Below, in pieces: positions 1-7,318 of a DNA stretch of 11,520 nucleotides. Origin of the DNA: Bacteroidia bacterium (GTDB taxonomy: Bacteria > Bacteroidota > Bacteroidia > Bacteroidales > VadinHA17); the NCBI GenBank assembly GCA_026391515.1, contig JAPLEC010000292.1:1-11520 (forward strand), written 5' to 3'. Under the pieces are notes generated by a model. That model made no database searches, was not told where the DNA came from, and saw only the letters and a list, made by a program, of their open reading frames with translations. A program made the translations under genes and the position numbers. Position 1 is the stretch's first letter; each line of letters opens with the position of its first letter.

Positions 1-1
1 A

Positions 2-1849
2 AAGAATGCAATTGCTGAGAAAGGTCTGACAGGTGTGGTTGTTGCCGCTTGTTCTCCCAGGATGCATGAGCCTACATTCAGAAAAGCTTGCGCGGAAGCA
101 GGATTAAATCCATACATGTGCGAGATGGCAAACCTGCGCGAACATTGCTCATGGGTTCATGAAAAAGGGGAGGCCACTACAGAAAAGGCAATTGATCTTG
201 TCAGGATGCTTGTCGAAAAAATAAAATATAACCAGTCTCTGAATGCAATTAAAGTTCCGGTGACTAAAACTGCTTTGGTTATCGGTGGTGGTATTGCCGG
301 AATCCAGGCAAGCCTCGATATAGCAAATGCCGGACATAAGGTCATTCTTATTGAGAAAGACCCTTCAATCGGCGGCCACATGTCGCAGTTATCTGAGACT
401 TTCCCGACACTCGATTGCTCGCAATGCATTCTCACACCAAGAATGGTGGAAGTTGCTCAGCACCCTAACATTACATTATATACTTATGCCGAGCTTGAAA
501 GCCTTGAAGGATTCATCGGTAATTTCAAAGTAAAAATCCGCAGGAAATCAAAAAGCATCGATGAGAAGCTTTGTACAGGCTGCGGACTTTGTACAATCAA
601 ATGTCCTGCCAAGAAGATTCCAAGTGAATTCAACGAGGGTCTTGGAATGAGACCGGCTATATATGTTCCGTTTCCGCAGGCGGTTCCCAATAAACCAGTG
701 ATTGACAGAATACATTGTACCTATTATATCAAAGGTAAATGCAGAATTTGCGAAAAAGTTTGCCCGACACAGGCCATCAGGTTCGACCAGGAAGATAAAA
801 TAGAGGAAGTTGAAATAGGAGCTATAGTTCTGGCAACAGGATTCACTGTCAAGCAGCCAGATTTCTTCCCCGAATATGGTTATGGCAAATACCCCGATGT
901 AATTACAGGACTTCAGTTTGAGCGTCTTGCTTCTGCTTCAGGTCCTACACTGGGCGAAATACGCCGGCCTTCTGACGGAAAAATACCTGAGAAAATTGTT
1001 TTTCTTTCATGTGCCGGCTCGCGCGATGAAGCTAAAGGCATCCCTTACTGTTCAAAGATATGCTGCATGTATATTGCAAAACACGCTATGCTATATCAGC
1101 ATAAGGTGCATGGTGGAAAATCATACGTATTCTATATGGATATCAGGGCAGGCGGAAAAATGTACGAGGAATTTGTTAGGAGAGCAATTGAGGAAGATGG
1201 GGTTAATTACATACGTGGCAGAGTATCAAGGATATACGAAAAAAATGGTAAGCTTATTGTAAAAGGGGCTGATACCCTGCTGAATGCAATGCCTGTCGAA
1301 ATAGAAGCCGATATGGTGGTACTTGCAACTGCAGGTGTCGCTAATGAAGGAGCTGAAGAGCTTGCCCAGAAGGTTCATGTGTCTTATGATGGGTATCATT
1401 TTTTTGCAGAAGCTCATCCAAAGCTGAAGCCGGTTGAAACAAACACAGGAGGTATCTTTCTTGCTGGTGCTTGCCAGGCACCACGGGATATTCCTGAATC
1501 TGTATCAATGGCATCCGGGGCTGCAGTAAAAGTTGCCGGCCTGTTCTCACAGGATGAACTTACCCGTGAACCGCTTATTGCAATTGTGAACCGCCAGGCA
1601 CCCCCGGTTTATTCATCGTGTGTGGGATGCTTCCTGTGCGTGTCAGCCTGCCCATACCAGGCAATCGAGAAGGAAGAAATTAAAAACAGGGCAGGAGAGG
1701 TGATCAAATCTATTGCAAAGGTTAACCCCGGATTATGTCAGGGTTGTGGAACATGTGTGGCATTCTGTCGTACAAAATCCATTGATATACAGGGCTATAC
1801 ACACGAACAGATGTACTCTGAAGTTATGGCATTACTGAATGAATATTAA
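2..1849 (+). CDS. hdrA: HdrA-like FAD/iron-sulfur subunit of heterodisulfide reductase (5' partial)
   Basis: Flavin and multi-[4Fe-4S] subunit of a soluble heterodisulfide reductase, the expected electron-bifurcating centre of an Flx-Hdr complex. The frame is open from base 2; the GTG at 35 is internal, because the residues before it (ending EKGLTG) continue the HdrA N-terminal domain. Roughly 60-70 N-terminal residues are missing by comparison with the family. Counting from codon 35: conserved ACSPRMHEPTF (5-15) and REHCSWVH (35-42); FAD-binding GGGIAG at 84-89; the HdrA block around DCSQC (127-131); ferredoxin-type cysteines at 180/183/186/190 and 228/236/239/243; further cysteines at 326, 339, 343 and 344; a second FAD-contact region at about 468-497; and two C-terminal [4Fe-4S] motifs at 529/532/535/539 and 568/571/574/578. 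It is followed 12 bp later by flxD. It could belong to another Hdr assembly, but the downstream flxDCBA set makes Flx-Hdr most likely. Confidence 0.93.
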   Translation, partial: KNAIAEKGLTGVVVAACSPRMHEPTFRKACAEAGLNPYMCEMANLREHCSWVHEKGEATTEKAIDLVRMLVEKIKYNQSLNAIKVPVTKTALVIGGGIAGIQASLDIANAGHKVILIEKDPSIGGHMSQLSETFPTLDCSQCILTPRMVEVAQHPNITLYTYAELESLEGFIGNFKVKIRRKSKSIDEKLCTGCGLCTIKCPAKKIPSEFNEGLGMRPAIYVPFPQAVPNKPVIDRIHCTYYIKGKCRICEKVCPTQAIRFDQEDKIEEVEIGAIVLATGFTVKQPDFFPEYGYGKYPDVITGLQFERLASASGPTLGEIRRPSDGKIPEKIVFLSCAGSRDEAKGIPYCSKICCMYIAKHAMLYQHKVHGGKSYVFYMDIRAGGKMYEEFVRRAIEEDGVNYIRGRVSRIYEKNGKLIVKGADTLLNAMPVEIEADMVVLATAGVANEGAEELAQKVHVSYDGYHFFAEAHPKLKPVETNTGGIFLAGACQAPRDIPESVSMASGAAVKVAGLFSQDELTREPLIAIVNRQAPPVYSSCVGCFLCVSACPYQAIEKEEIKNRAGEVIKSIAKVNPGLCQGCGTCVAFCRTKSIDIQGYTHEQMYSEVMALLNEY

Positions 1850-1861
1850 CATAAGTTACTG

Positions 1862-2311
1862 ATGGCTGATTTTGAACCCAGAATTGTGGCATTTGTCTGT
1901 AACTGGTGCACTTATGCAGGCGCAGATTTGACAGGCACCAGCCGTATAAAATATGCCTCAAATGTGCGTATAGTCAGGTTCCCATGTACCGGGCGCATTG
2001 ACTATATGCTGCTGATTGAGGCTTTTAATGAAGGTGCCGATGGAATTATTGTATCTGGCTGTCATCCAAACGATTGTCATTACACGTCAGGAAATTTTCA
2101 CGCCAGAAGAAGATGGATAATGTTTCGTTCATTATGCGACTTTATGGGAATTGATATAAGGAGGATAAAGTTTTCATGGGTTTCCGCTGCTGAAGGAGCA
2201 AAATGGGCTGATATTGTCAATAAAACTGTTACAGAAATCCGTGCACTGGGACCTTATGACGAGTATAAAAAGGTTGCCAAAACCCCGGAAAAGGAGGTGA
2301 TCCATGGATGA
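1862..2311 (+). CDS. flxD: FlxD / MvhD-like [2Fe-2S] electron-transfer subunit
   Basis: Small iron-sulfur protein (149 aa) of the MvhD family (hydrogenase iron-sulfur subunit, delta). In methanogens MvhD passes electrons from the hydrogenase to HdrA; in FlxABCD-HdrABC the equivalent FlxD links the NADH-oxidising subunits to HdrA. The family motifs are all visible: CNWCTYAGAD (13-22), a conserved cysteine in FPCTGRID (C42) and SGCHPNDCHY (C67 and C72), with another cysteine at 92. The length is normal for the free-standing form, which is sometimes fused to HdrA elsewhere. The ATG is 12 bp after the hdrA stop with no clear ribosome-binding site, consistent with co-translation. The 3' end overlaps the next gene by 8 bp and contains that gene's ribosome-binding site. 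No [NiFe]-hydrogenase genes are in view, so a hydrogenase partner is unlikely here. Confidence 0.92.
   Translation: MADFEPRIVAFVCNWCTYAGADLTGTSRIKYASNVRIVRFPCTGRIDYMLLIEAFNEGADGIIVSGCHPNDCHYTSGNFHARRRWIMFRSLCDFMGIDIRRIKFSWVSAAEGAKWADIVNKTVTEIRALGPYDEYKKVAKTPEKEVIHG
2291..2300 (+). promoter_or_regulatory. Strong Shine-Dalgarno sequence for flxC
   Basis: AAGGAGGTGA is a near-perfect complement of the 16S rRNA 3' end and lies 6 nt (from the AGGAGG core) before the ATG at 2304. It sits inside the last codons of flxD and fixes the flxC start. Most genes in this window lack a recognisable site, so this one stands out and suggests deliberate coupling of flxC to flxD. Confidence 0.8.
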
Positions 2312-3104
2312 TCTGAGAAAACGGGCTAAAGAGCTTCTTGAAGCTTCAGCGGTTAAAGTGGTCATTGGCTATGAAAACGGTACAGAAAATAAGACCCGTG
2401 CAATCTTTGTTGAAAAACCGGAGGATACTGGCAAGCTGATCTTCGACAGCCGTTGTATCATGAATCTTGCATCTTACCTGACAAAGCATGAGGTGAAAAA
2501 TAAAGGTAAGATGGCTGTCACAGCCACCTTGCCTGTCATGAGGGCTATCATCCAGCTTGCTTCAGAATTCCAGGTAAATGACAGCAATCTCCTGGTCCTT
2601 GGAATTACTCCTGAAAGTAAACTCATTGAATTTAAGGATCTTGCAGAGGTTGAGTCATTTGTCCACAAGTACCAGATCGAAATTGATGTACGCAATAAAG
2701 AGATGCTGGATAAGATTGATAAGATGCCCGCTTCTGAACGATGGAATTTCTGGATTAAAGAGCTTGCTCCCTGCTTTAAGTGTTATGCCTGCAGAGCGGC
2801 CTGCCCGATGTGCTACTGCCACAGGTGTACAGTCGATTTCAATCAACCTCAGTGGATTCCGGTTCCATCACATGAGCTTGGCAACCTTGAGTGGCACATT
2901 ATGAGGGCAGTTCACCTTGCCGGACGTTGTGTCGATTGTGATGCATGTTATAATGCATGCCCTCTGGCAATTCCTCTTAACCTGTTGACAAAGAGAATGT
3001 TAATTGACGCAAAAGAGCATTTCGGAGGTTATCAGCCTGCAATTAAGGCCGAGCACCTTATGTCAACTTATAAACCTGATGATAAAGAAAATTTTATTTT
3101 GTAG
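2304..3104 (+). CDS. flxC: FlxC-like 4Fe-4S dicluster electron-transfer protein
   Basis: Cytoplasmic iron-sulfur protein of 266 aa, assigned as FlxC mainly from operon position and cysteine pattern. The N-terminal ~150 residues have no cluster motif (one cysteine, C51) and may resemble the beta-subunit fold seen in F420-hydrogenase or formate dehydrogenase partners; this is inferred. A first cluster motif has cysteines at 157/160/163/167 and is extended by C170, C172 and C175, seven cysteines in 19 residues. A second motif has cysteines at 209/212/215/219 followed by proline. The arrangement suits two [4Fe-4S] clusters, possibly more given the surplus cysteines. The start is fixed by the strong ribosome-binding site at 2291-2300 and overlaps the flxD stop by 8 bp. 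flxB begins 3 bp after its stop. Probable role: relay between FlxA/FlxB and FlxD-HdrA. Confidence 0.8.
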   Translation: MDDLRKRAKELLEASAVKVVIGYENGTENKTRAIFVEKPEDTGKLIFDSRCIMNLASYLTKHEVKNKGKMAVTATLPVMRAIIQLASEFQVNDSNLLVLGITPESKLIEFKDLAEVESFVHKYQIEIDVRNKEMLDKIDKMPASERWNFWIKELAPCFKCYACRAACPMCYCHRCTVDFNQPQWIPVPSHELGNLEWHIMRAVHLAGRCVDCDACYNACPLAIPLNLLTKRMLIDAKEHFGGYQPAIKAEHLMSTYKPDDKENFIL

Positions 3105-3107
3105 AAC

Positions 3108-4133
3108 ATGAACAGTGACAGAAGGTTAATCAGGAAGGATTCACTTGAAAAGCTTTTTAAAGCTTTAAAGCAAAACAATAAGACTATTATTGGTCCTGCT
3201 TTGCAGAACGGTAAGATATCTTATAAGATCTCAAACAATTATTCAGAAATTACTTCGGACTATATCCAGACTACGCAATCTTCAAAAGAAATTGCATTTC
3301 CCCGCACCGAAAAGATCCTTGCTTATTCGAAGAATGCAGAAGGAATGTCAGTGAAAGGCATTGATATTAAGGATATTCCTGAGATCGTACTCTGGGGTGT
3401 CAGGCCTTGCGATGCGATAGGAATTGGCGAACTGAGTGCAATCTTCAACTGGGATTATAAAGATGAAATTTTTAATAATCGTTTATCAAAGGTTACAGTT
3501 TTAGGATTCAGCTGCAGCAAAGCCGATGAATATTGCTTCTGCACTTCAGTTGGAGGTAACCCGGGAAACACTGAAGGCAGCGATATTCTTTTTACGCAGC
3601 TTGGCGAAAATGGAGACTATCTTGCTGAGATACTGACAGAAAAAGGATCACTTATTGTTTCTATGGCCGAAGCTCTTTTTGAAAGAGCAGGCAAAGTTGA
3701 AAAGGAGAAATTCCTCGTTGATGTTCCCGTCAGGTTTAATCATGAGGATGTAAGGAATAAGCTCACCACCTTCTTTGAGAGTGGTGAATGGGTTCAGCAA
3801 TCCCTGAAATGCCTCGGCTGTGGTGCCTGTGCGTACGTTTGCCCGACCTGTGCATGTTTTGATATCCAGGATGAAGCACACGGAAAATCAGGATCACGCG
3901 TAAGATGCTGGGATTCATGCGGTTTCTCGTTGTTTACTCTTCATACTTCGGGACATAATCCTCGCGAAGTTCAGTCGCAGAGATGGAGGCAGCGGATAAT
4001 GCATAAATTCTCATACATGCCCGACAGACTCTCAGTATTTGGCTGCACCGGATGCGGACGCTGCAGCCGTGCATGTCCTGCCGATATGAATATACTTGAA
4101 CATCTAATATCAATTCAGGAGGCTACTGTATGA
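3108..4133 (+). CDS. flxB: FlxB-like iron-sulfur subunit (sulfhydrogenase beta / AsrA family)
   Basis: Iron-sulfur protein of 341 aa, related to the beta subunit (HydB) of archaeal sulfhydrogenase and to AsrA of anaerobic sulfite reductase. It carries the family motif GVRPCDAIGI (97-106), a cysteine-containing middle region (C136, C143, C145) and two C-terminal [4Fe-4S] motifs, C235/238/241/245 followed by proline and C313/316/319/323 followed by proline. These partners accept electrons from an FAD/NAD subunit, here encoded directly downstream. The ATG lies 3 bp after the flxC stop, and the TGA stop overlaps the flxA start as ATGA, so translation is probably coupled. No siroheme sulfite reductase subunit (AsrC) or hydrogenase subunit is nearby, which favours FlxB over AsrA or HydB. 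Expected location is the cytoplasm; there is no signal peptide or membrane segment. Confidence 0.88.
   Translation: MNSDRRLIRKDSLEKLFKALKQNNKTIIGPALQNGKISYKISNNYSEITSDYIQTTQSSKEIAFPRTEKILAYSKNAEGMSVKGIDIKDIPEIVLWGVRPCDAIGIGELSAIFNWDYKDEIFNNRLSKVTVLGFSCSKADEYCFCTSVGGNPGNTEGSDILFTQLGENGDYLAEILTEKGSLIVSMAEALFERAGKVEKEKFLVDVPVRFNHEDVRNKLTTFFESGEWVQQSLKCLGCGACAYVCPTCACFDIQDEAHGKSGSRVRCWDSCGFSLFTLHTSGHNPREVQSQRWRQRIMHKFSYMPDRLSVFGCTGCGRCSRACPADMNILEHLISIQEATV
4117..4122 (+). promoter_or_regulatory. Shine-Dalgarno sequence for flxA
   Basis: AGGAGG lies 7 nt before the ATG at 4130, inside the end of flxB. It supports the overlapping start chosen for flxA. Confidence 0.75.
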
Positions 4134-4966
4134 CAGACAATATCTATATGCCATACCTCATGAAGGTTGAAAGGATTACCTGGGAAGCCCCGGGCGTAAA
4201 AACCTTCATGCTTAGATTTTTAAATGAGGAAGACCAGGATAAATTCAATTTCAAAGCCGGACAGTTTGGCGAATACTCTGTTTATGGAGTTGGTGAATCT
4301 ACTTTCTGCATTGCATCGTCACCTACACGAAAAGGTTATATAGAGTGCACCTTCCGGCAGACAGGTAAGGTTACAAATGCTCTGGCAGGATGTGAGGAGG
4401 GGAGTGTCCTTGGCTTCCGCGGACCTTATGGCAATATTTTCCCGATAGATGAATGGAAAGGTAAAAATCTTTTATTTATCGCAGGAGGAATTGCCTTACC
4501 TCCAATGCGTTGCGTTATATGGAATGCACTTGATCTTAGAGAGAATTTCAAGGATATTACGATTATTTATGGTGCCAGGAGTACAAAAGACCTGGTTTAT
4601 AAGCATGAGTTAAAGGATTGGGAGCTGCGCAAGGATGTCAAACTCATTACTACTGTCGATCCGGGAGGAGAGTCTCCTGACTGGAAAGGAGAGATTGGTT
4701 TTGTCCCCACAATAGTGGAAAAAATTGCTCCTTCATCTGTAAATACTATTGCGATAGTCTGTGGTCCTCCGGTGATGATAAAATATACATTCCCGGTTCT
4801 TGCAAAGCTTGGCTTTTCTGATGGAAACATCTTTACAACGCTCGAAAATCGCATGAAATGCGGCTTTGGAAAATGTGGTCGGTGTAACGTAGGCAAGGTT
4901 TATGTGTGTAAGGATGGGCCGGTCTTTACCCTGAAGCAGCTGAAAGAGCTGCCTGATGAGTATTAG
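4130..4966 (+). CDS. flxA: FlxA-like FAD/NAD(P)H oxidoreductase (HydG/AsrB/PyrK-type)
   Basis: Electron-input subunit of 278 aa in the ferredoxin-NADP reductase superfamily, close to sulfhydrogenase gamma (HydG), AsrB and PyrK. The N-terminal FAD domain has KAGQFGEYS (42-50) and an FCIASSP stretch (59-65) at the usual flavin site. The NAD(P) domain has FIAGGIALPPM (116-126), YGAR (147-150) and CGPPVM (211-216). The C-terminal [2Fe-2S] motif uses C244, C249, C252 and C260 with the PyrK-like spacing. It would oxidise NADH (or NADPH) and pass electrons through its clusters to FlxB. The start overlaps the flxB stop (ATGA) and has a good AGGAGG. The gene is the last of the operon; its TAG overlaps the truA stop on the other strand by 4 bp. 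PyrK is rejected because no pyrD is adjacent. Confidence 0.9.
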   Translation: MTDNIYMPYLMKVERITWEAPGVKTFMLRFLNEEDQDKFNFKAGQFGEYSVYGVGESTFCIASSPTRKGYIECTFRQTGKVTNALAGCEEGSVLGFRGPYGNIFPIDEWKGKNLLFIAGGIALPPMRCVIWNALDLRENFKDITIIYGARSTKDLVYKHELKDWELRKDVKLITTVDPGGESPDWKGEIGFVPTIVEKIAPSSVNTIAIVCGPPVMIKYTFPVLAKLGFSDGNIFTTLENRMKCGFGKCGRCNVGKVYVCKDGPVFTLKQLKELPDEY

Positions 4967-4990
4967 ATAAAAATATTCTCAGGATACTCA
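4936..4990. other. Convergent 3' ends of flxA and truA with hairpin potential
   Basis: The flxA TAG (4964-4966) and the truA TAA (complement of 4963-4965) share bases, so there is no intergenic space for a normal terminator. Two inverted repeats lie around the junction: GCAGCT/AGCTGC (4936-4941 and 4947-4952, 5-nt loop) and TGAGTAT/ATACTCA (4957-4963 and 4984-4990). Neither is followed by a T-run on either strand, so a terminator role is only possible. Confidence 0.4.
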
Positions 4991-5727
4991 ATATCCACTA
5001 AAAATAATCCCTTGGCAAGAGCCGATTTCCCGGCTCTGCAGCGATCTTTAGCTTGTATAATCTCCTCAAATTCCTTCAGATTCATCTTACCTGAACCGAT
5101 TTCTATCATCGTCCCCACAAGAGCCCTGACCATGTTTCTCAGGAACCTGTCAGCCTTTATTGTAAAAACTAACCGGTCATCAGCTTCTTCCCAGACTGCA
5201 TAAAAAATCCTGCATAAGTTGGTTTTTGTATCAGAATGAAGCCGGCTGAAACTTGTAAAATCGGTGTAATTAAGAAGCAATCCGCATACCTCATTCATTG
5301 CGTTGATGTCTATTTTCCTGTGAATGAACCACGAAGAATCGTCCCAGAATGGATTCTTTGCCCTGGAAATATTATACCTGTAAGTCCTGGAAATTGCACT
5401 GAACCTGGCATGTGCTTCTGGCTGGACTTTCGCAAGCCTGGAGACTGAAATGTCTTTTGGAAGGAACCTGTTCAGCCTGTAAACCAGATTTTTCTTGCTT
5501 ATAAGATCAGGAGCATTACTGTCAAAATGAGCACAAAACACAGCTGCATGAACTCCTGTATCTGTTCTTCCGGCGCCAAATGTGGATATCTTTTCATTAA
5601 GAATTGTACACAGCGCCTCATCCAATATTTTCTGAACAGTCACAGAATTAGGCTGTATCTGCCATCCGTGATAGGATGTACCTTTGTATGAGATAAATAA
5701 AAAATAACGTGTTTTCACATTGCTCAT
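4963..5727 (-). CDS. truA: tRNA pseudouridine synthase A
   Basis: Converts uridines 38-40 of the tRNA anticodon arm to pseudouridine. The protein begins MSNVKTRYFLFISYKGTSYH and shows the family pattern YKGTSYHGWQ near the N-terminus, the catalytic loop GAGRTDTGVHA with the invariant Asp after Arg-Thr, the HARFSA block, the RTYRY strand, and the C-terminal FLRNMVRALVGTMIEIG helix. From the ATG at 5727 it is 254 aa, normal for TruA. A TTG at 5748 would add seven residues, but a TATCTTTG promoter-like box (5732-5739) lies inside that extension, so the ATG is preferred. It is the only - strand gene in the window, converges on flxA with a 4-bp stop overlap, and diverges from the transporter at 5881. 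All key residues appear intact. Confidence 0.95.
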   Translation of the reverse strand: MSNVKTRYFLFISYKGTSYHGWQIQPNSVTVQKILDEALCTILNEKISTFGAGRTDTGVHAAVFCAHFDSNAPDLISKKNLVYRLNRFLPKDISVSRLAKVQPEAHARFSAISRTYRYNISRAKNPFWDDSSWFIHRKIDINAMNEVCGLLLNYTDFTSFSRLHSDTKTNLCRIFYAVWEEADDRLVFTIKADRFLRNMVRALVGTMIEIGSGKMNLKEFEEIIQAKDRCRAGKSALAKGLFLVDIEYPENIFI

Positions 5728-5731
5728 ACTA

Positions 5732-5739
5732 CAAAGATA
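5732..5739 (-). promoter_or_regulatory. Putative Bacteroidetes -7 box for truA
   Basis: On the - strand TATCTTTG matches the TAnnTTTG -7 consensus exactly and ends 4 nt before the truA ATG at 5727. Transcription would then start at or very near the start codon, giving a very short or absent leader. I found no good -33 TTTG at the usual distance, so this rests on the -7 match alone. Confidence 0.5.
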
Positions 5740-5774
5740 AGTATTCAAAAAATATCAGATAATTAATCAAATTC

Positions 5775-5802
5775 TTGATAATTATTAATCCTAATATATT
5801 TG
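5775..5802 (+). promoter_or_regulatory. Putative promoter of the MFS transporter at 5881
   Basis: TATATTTG (5795-5802) matches the Bacteroidetes TAnnTTTG -7 consensus, with a TTG at 5775-5777 as a partial -33 element 17 nt upstream. The leader would be about 70 nt. The region is very AT-rich, so chance matches are not rare. A small inverted repeat ATCAA-N4-TTGAT (5766-5779) overlaps the -33 part and could be an operator, but it is short. Confidence 0.45.
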
Positions 5803-5880
5803 GAAATCGATCTTAAAATGTATTTTTACTTCCGCCGAAAAATAACTTGTTTATTTTAAAACCTAAAACAATTTTCACAT

Positions 5881-7284
5881 ATGGAACAGAAATCTCAAAG
5901 TAATCTTCGCCTAGGTATGACCTTTATGGCGTCCATCTTCTTTATCTTCGGTTTTATCACAAATTTTAATATTGCAATGAAAGATCAGGTGCAACTTGCA
6001 TTTGATCTAAAAACACTTTATCCTGGATGGGAAAATTTTCTGGCACAACTGGTAAATGGTGTCTTCTTTTTTGCATATGCATGTTTTAGCTTTTTGTGCG
6101 GAAGTATTATTAAAAAAATCGGATATAAAAATGGGGTGATTTCTGGCTTAGTTTTGATTGCCATTGGAAGTTACATGTTTTTCCCTGCAGTTTCGATACT
6201 CTCTTATCCTTTGTTTTTACTCGCAGTATTTGTAATGGCAACAGGAGTTGTATTCTTGCAGACTGCTGCTAATCCCTATGTTGTTGCCTTAGGCCCTCAG
6301 GAAACAGCTCCAGCAAGGCTTAATCTTACACAAGCTCTTAATGCTGTTGCAACCACGATTGCTCCTTTCCTTGCAGGTGTTCTTGTACTTTCTCCTGCAG
6401 TTCTGGCAATTAAACAAGGAGCCTCTCCTGCCGATGCAGCTAGATTTGTCCAGACGCCTTTTATAATAATCGGATCCATTGTTGCACTTATTGCTATTGG
6501 AATAGCATTTGTTAAACTTCCAAAAATAACTGGCGATGAAACAATACCATCAAAAGCAGTACTTAGAAAACCACAGGTGTGGTTGGGTGCTTTAGGTATT
6601 TTCTGCTATGTTGGCTCCGAAGTAGGAATAGCAGGTCAGATTGCACCATATCTCAAAGGTAGTCAAGCACTCGATGTAGCTGTAAAATTATCTGCAATTT
6701 ATTGGGGCGGAGCAATGGTGGGTCGTTTTTTTGGTTCCATATTACTGAGCAACCTCCCTTCATCTAAAAAGTATCAATATTCATCTATTGTAATGGTTTT
6801 TGCATTTTTTGTTGGATGGTTTATCACTTCAGCGACAGTAAAAAATGGTCAATTTGTATTTGATTCTCAGCCAATTAATGGTTTAATTTTCCTTGGTATA
6901 GCTATTGCCAATTTCTTCCTAATGAACCTAGGAAAAGGGAAAGCCAATATTGCACTTGGTATTTTCGCAACAACAAACATACTTCTTATAATTGCTGCTT
7001 TTATATTACCAGCTGAAATTGGAATGTGGTGTTTACTTTCAATAGGATTTTTCAATTCAATCCAGTTCCCGAACATTTTCTCACTAGGTGTTAAAGACCT
7101 TGATCCTTCAGAAATGCCATTGGCTTCTGGTATAATTAACACATTAATTGTGGGTGGAGCGGTAGTACCTGTTATCATGGGAGCACTAACTGACTCGATG
7201 ACTGCACGTTGGGCATTACTTGTGCCAATTATCTGTTATTCCTATATTACTTTCTTTGCACTGAAAGGCAGCAAAAACAAATAA
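5881..7284 (+). CDS. MFS sugar transporter, GluP/FucP family
   Basis: Inner-membrane sugar permease of 467 aa in the fucose/glucose-galactose:H+ symporter family of the major facilitator superfamily. It shows about 12 hydrophobic segments, the family block QTAANPYVVALG (127-138), the following RLNLTQALNA (146-155), and the loop IGYKNG (80-85) between helices 2 and 3. By recalled alignment with E. coli FucP, the two key acids Asp46 and Glu135 are replaced by Ile31 and Gln127, so L-fucose:proton symport by the FucP mechanism is not supported; a GluP-like glucose/galactose role fits better, also given galK and galM downstream. The gene is AT-rich: sampled lines give 28% GC (6061-6120) and 33% (6781-6840), against 45% (10201-10260) and 57% (10141-10200) in the paralogue at 9912. 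A putative promoter lies upstream and a strong hairpin follows, so it may be transcribed separately from galK. Exact substrate unknown. Confidence 0.88.
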   Translation: MEQKSQSNLRLGMTFMASIFFIFGFITNFNIAMKDQVQLAFDLKTLYPGWENFLAQLVNGVFFFAYACFSFLCGSIIKKIGYKNGVISGLVLIAIGSYMFFPAVSILSYPLFLLAVFVMATGVVFLQTAANPYVVALGPQETAPARLNLTQALNAVATTIAPFLAGVLVLSPAVLAIKQGASPADAARFVQTPFIIIGSIVALIAIGIAFVKLPKITGDETIPSKAVLRKPQVWLGALGIFCYVGSEVGIAGQIAPYLKGSQALDVAVKLSAIYWGGAMVGRFFGSILLSNLPSSKKYQYSSIVMVFAFFVGWFITSATVKNGQFVFDSQPINGLIFLGIAIANFFLMNLGKGKANIALGIFATTNILLIIAAFILPAEIGMWCLLSIGFFNSIQFPNIFSLGVKDLDPSEMPLASGIINTLIVGGAVVPVIMGALTDSMTARWALLVPIICYSYITFFALKGSKNK

Positions 7285-7318
7285 CCACATAATGCCTTTG
7301 ATGGCTTAAATATTATCA

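Noticed and set aside
35..37. GTG at 35 as the start of the hdrA gene
   Set aside because: The frame is open to base 2 and the preceding residues continue the HdrA N-terminal domain, so the gene is cut by the window edge.
918..1262. 114-codon open frame on the + strand inside hdrA
   Set aside because: It lies fully inside the strongly conserved HdrA frame and its translation shows no family features.
4597..4896. 99-codon open frame on the - strand opposite flxA
   Set aside because: It is a shadow of the conserved NAD-binding and [2Fe-2S] coding region of flxA.
2304..4966. Anaerobic sulfite reductase (asrABC) or sulfhydrogenase operon
   Set aside because: FlxB and FlxA resemble AsrA/AsrB and HydB/HydG, but no AsrC siroheme subunit or hydrogenase subunit is present, and the adjoining hdrA and mvhD-like genes indicate Flx-Hdr.
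5728..5748. TTG start at 5748 giving a 261-aa TruA
   Set aside because: The seven extra residues are not typical, and the TATCTTTG promoter-like box lies within them; the ATG at 5727 is a better fit.
5766..5779. ATCAA-N4-TTGAT inverted repeat as a transcription factor operator
   Set aside because: The arms are only 5 bp in a very AT-rich region, no regulator gene is nearby, and chance occurrence is likely.
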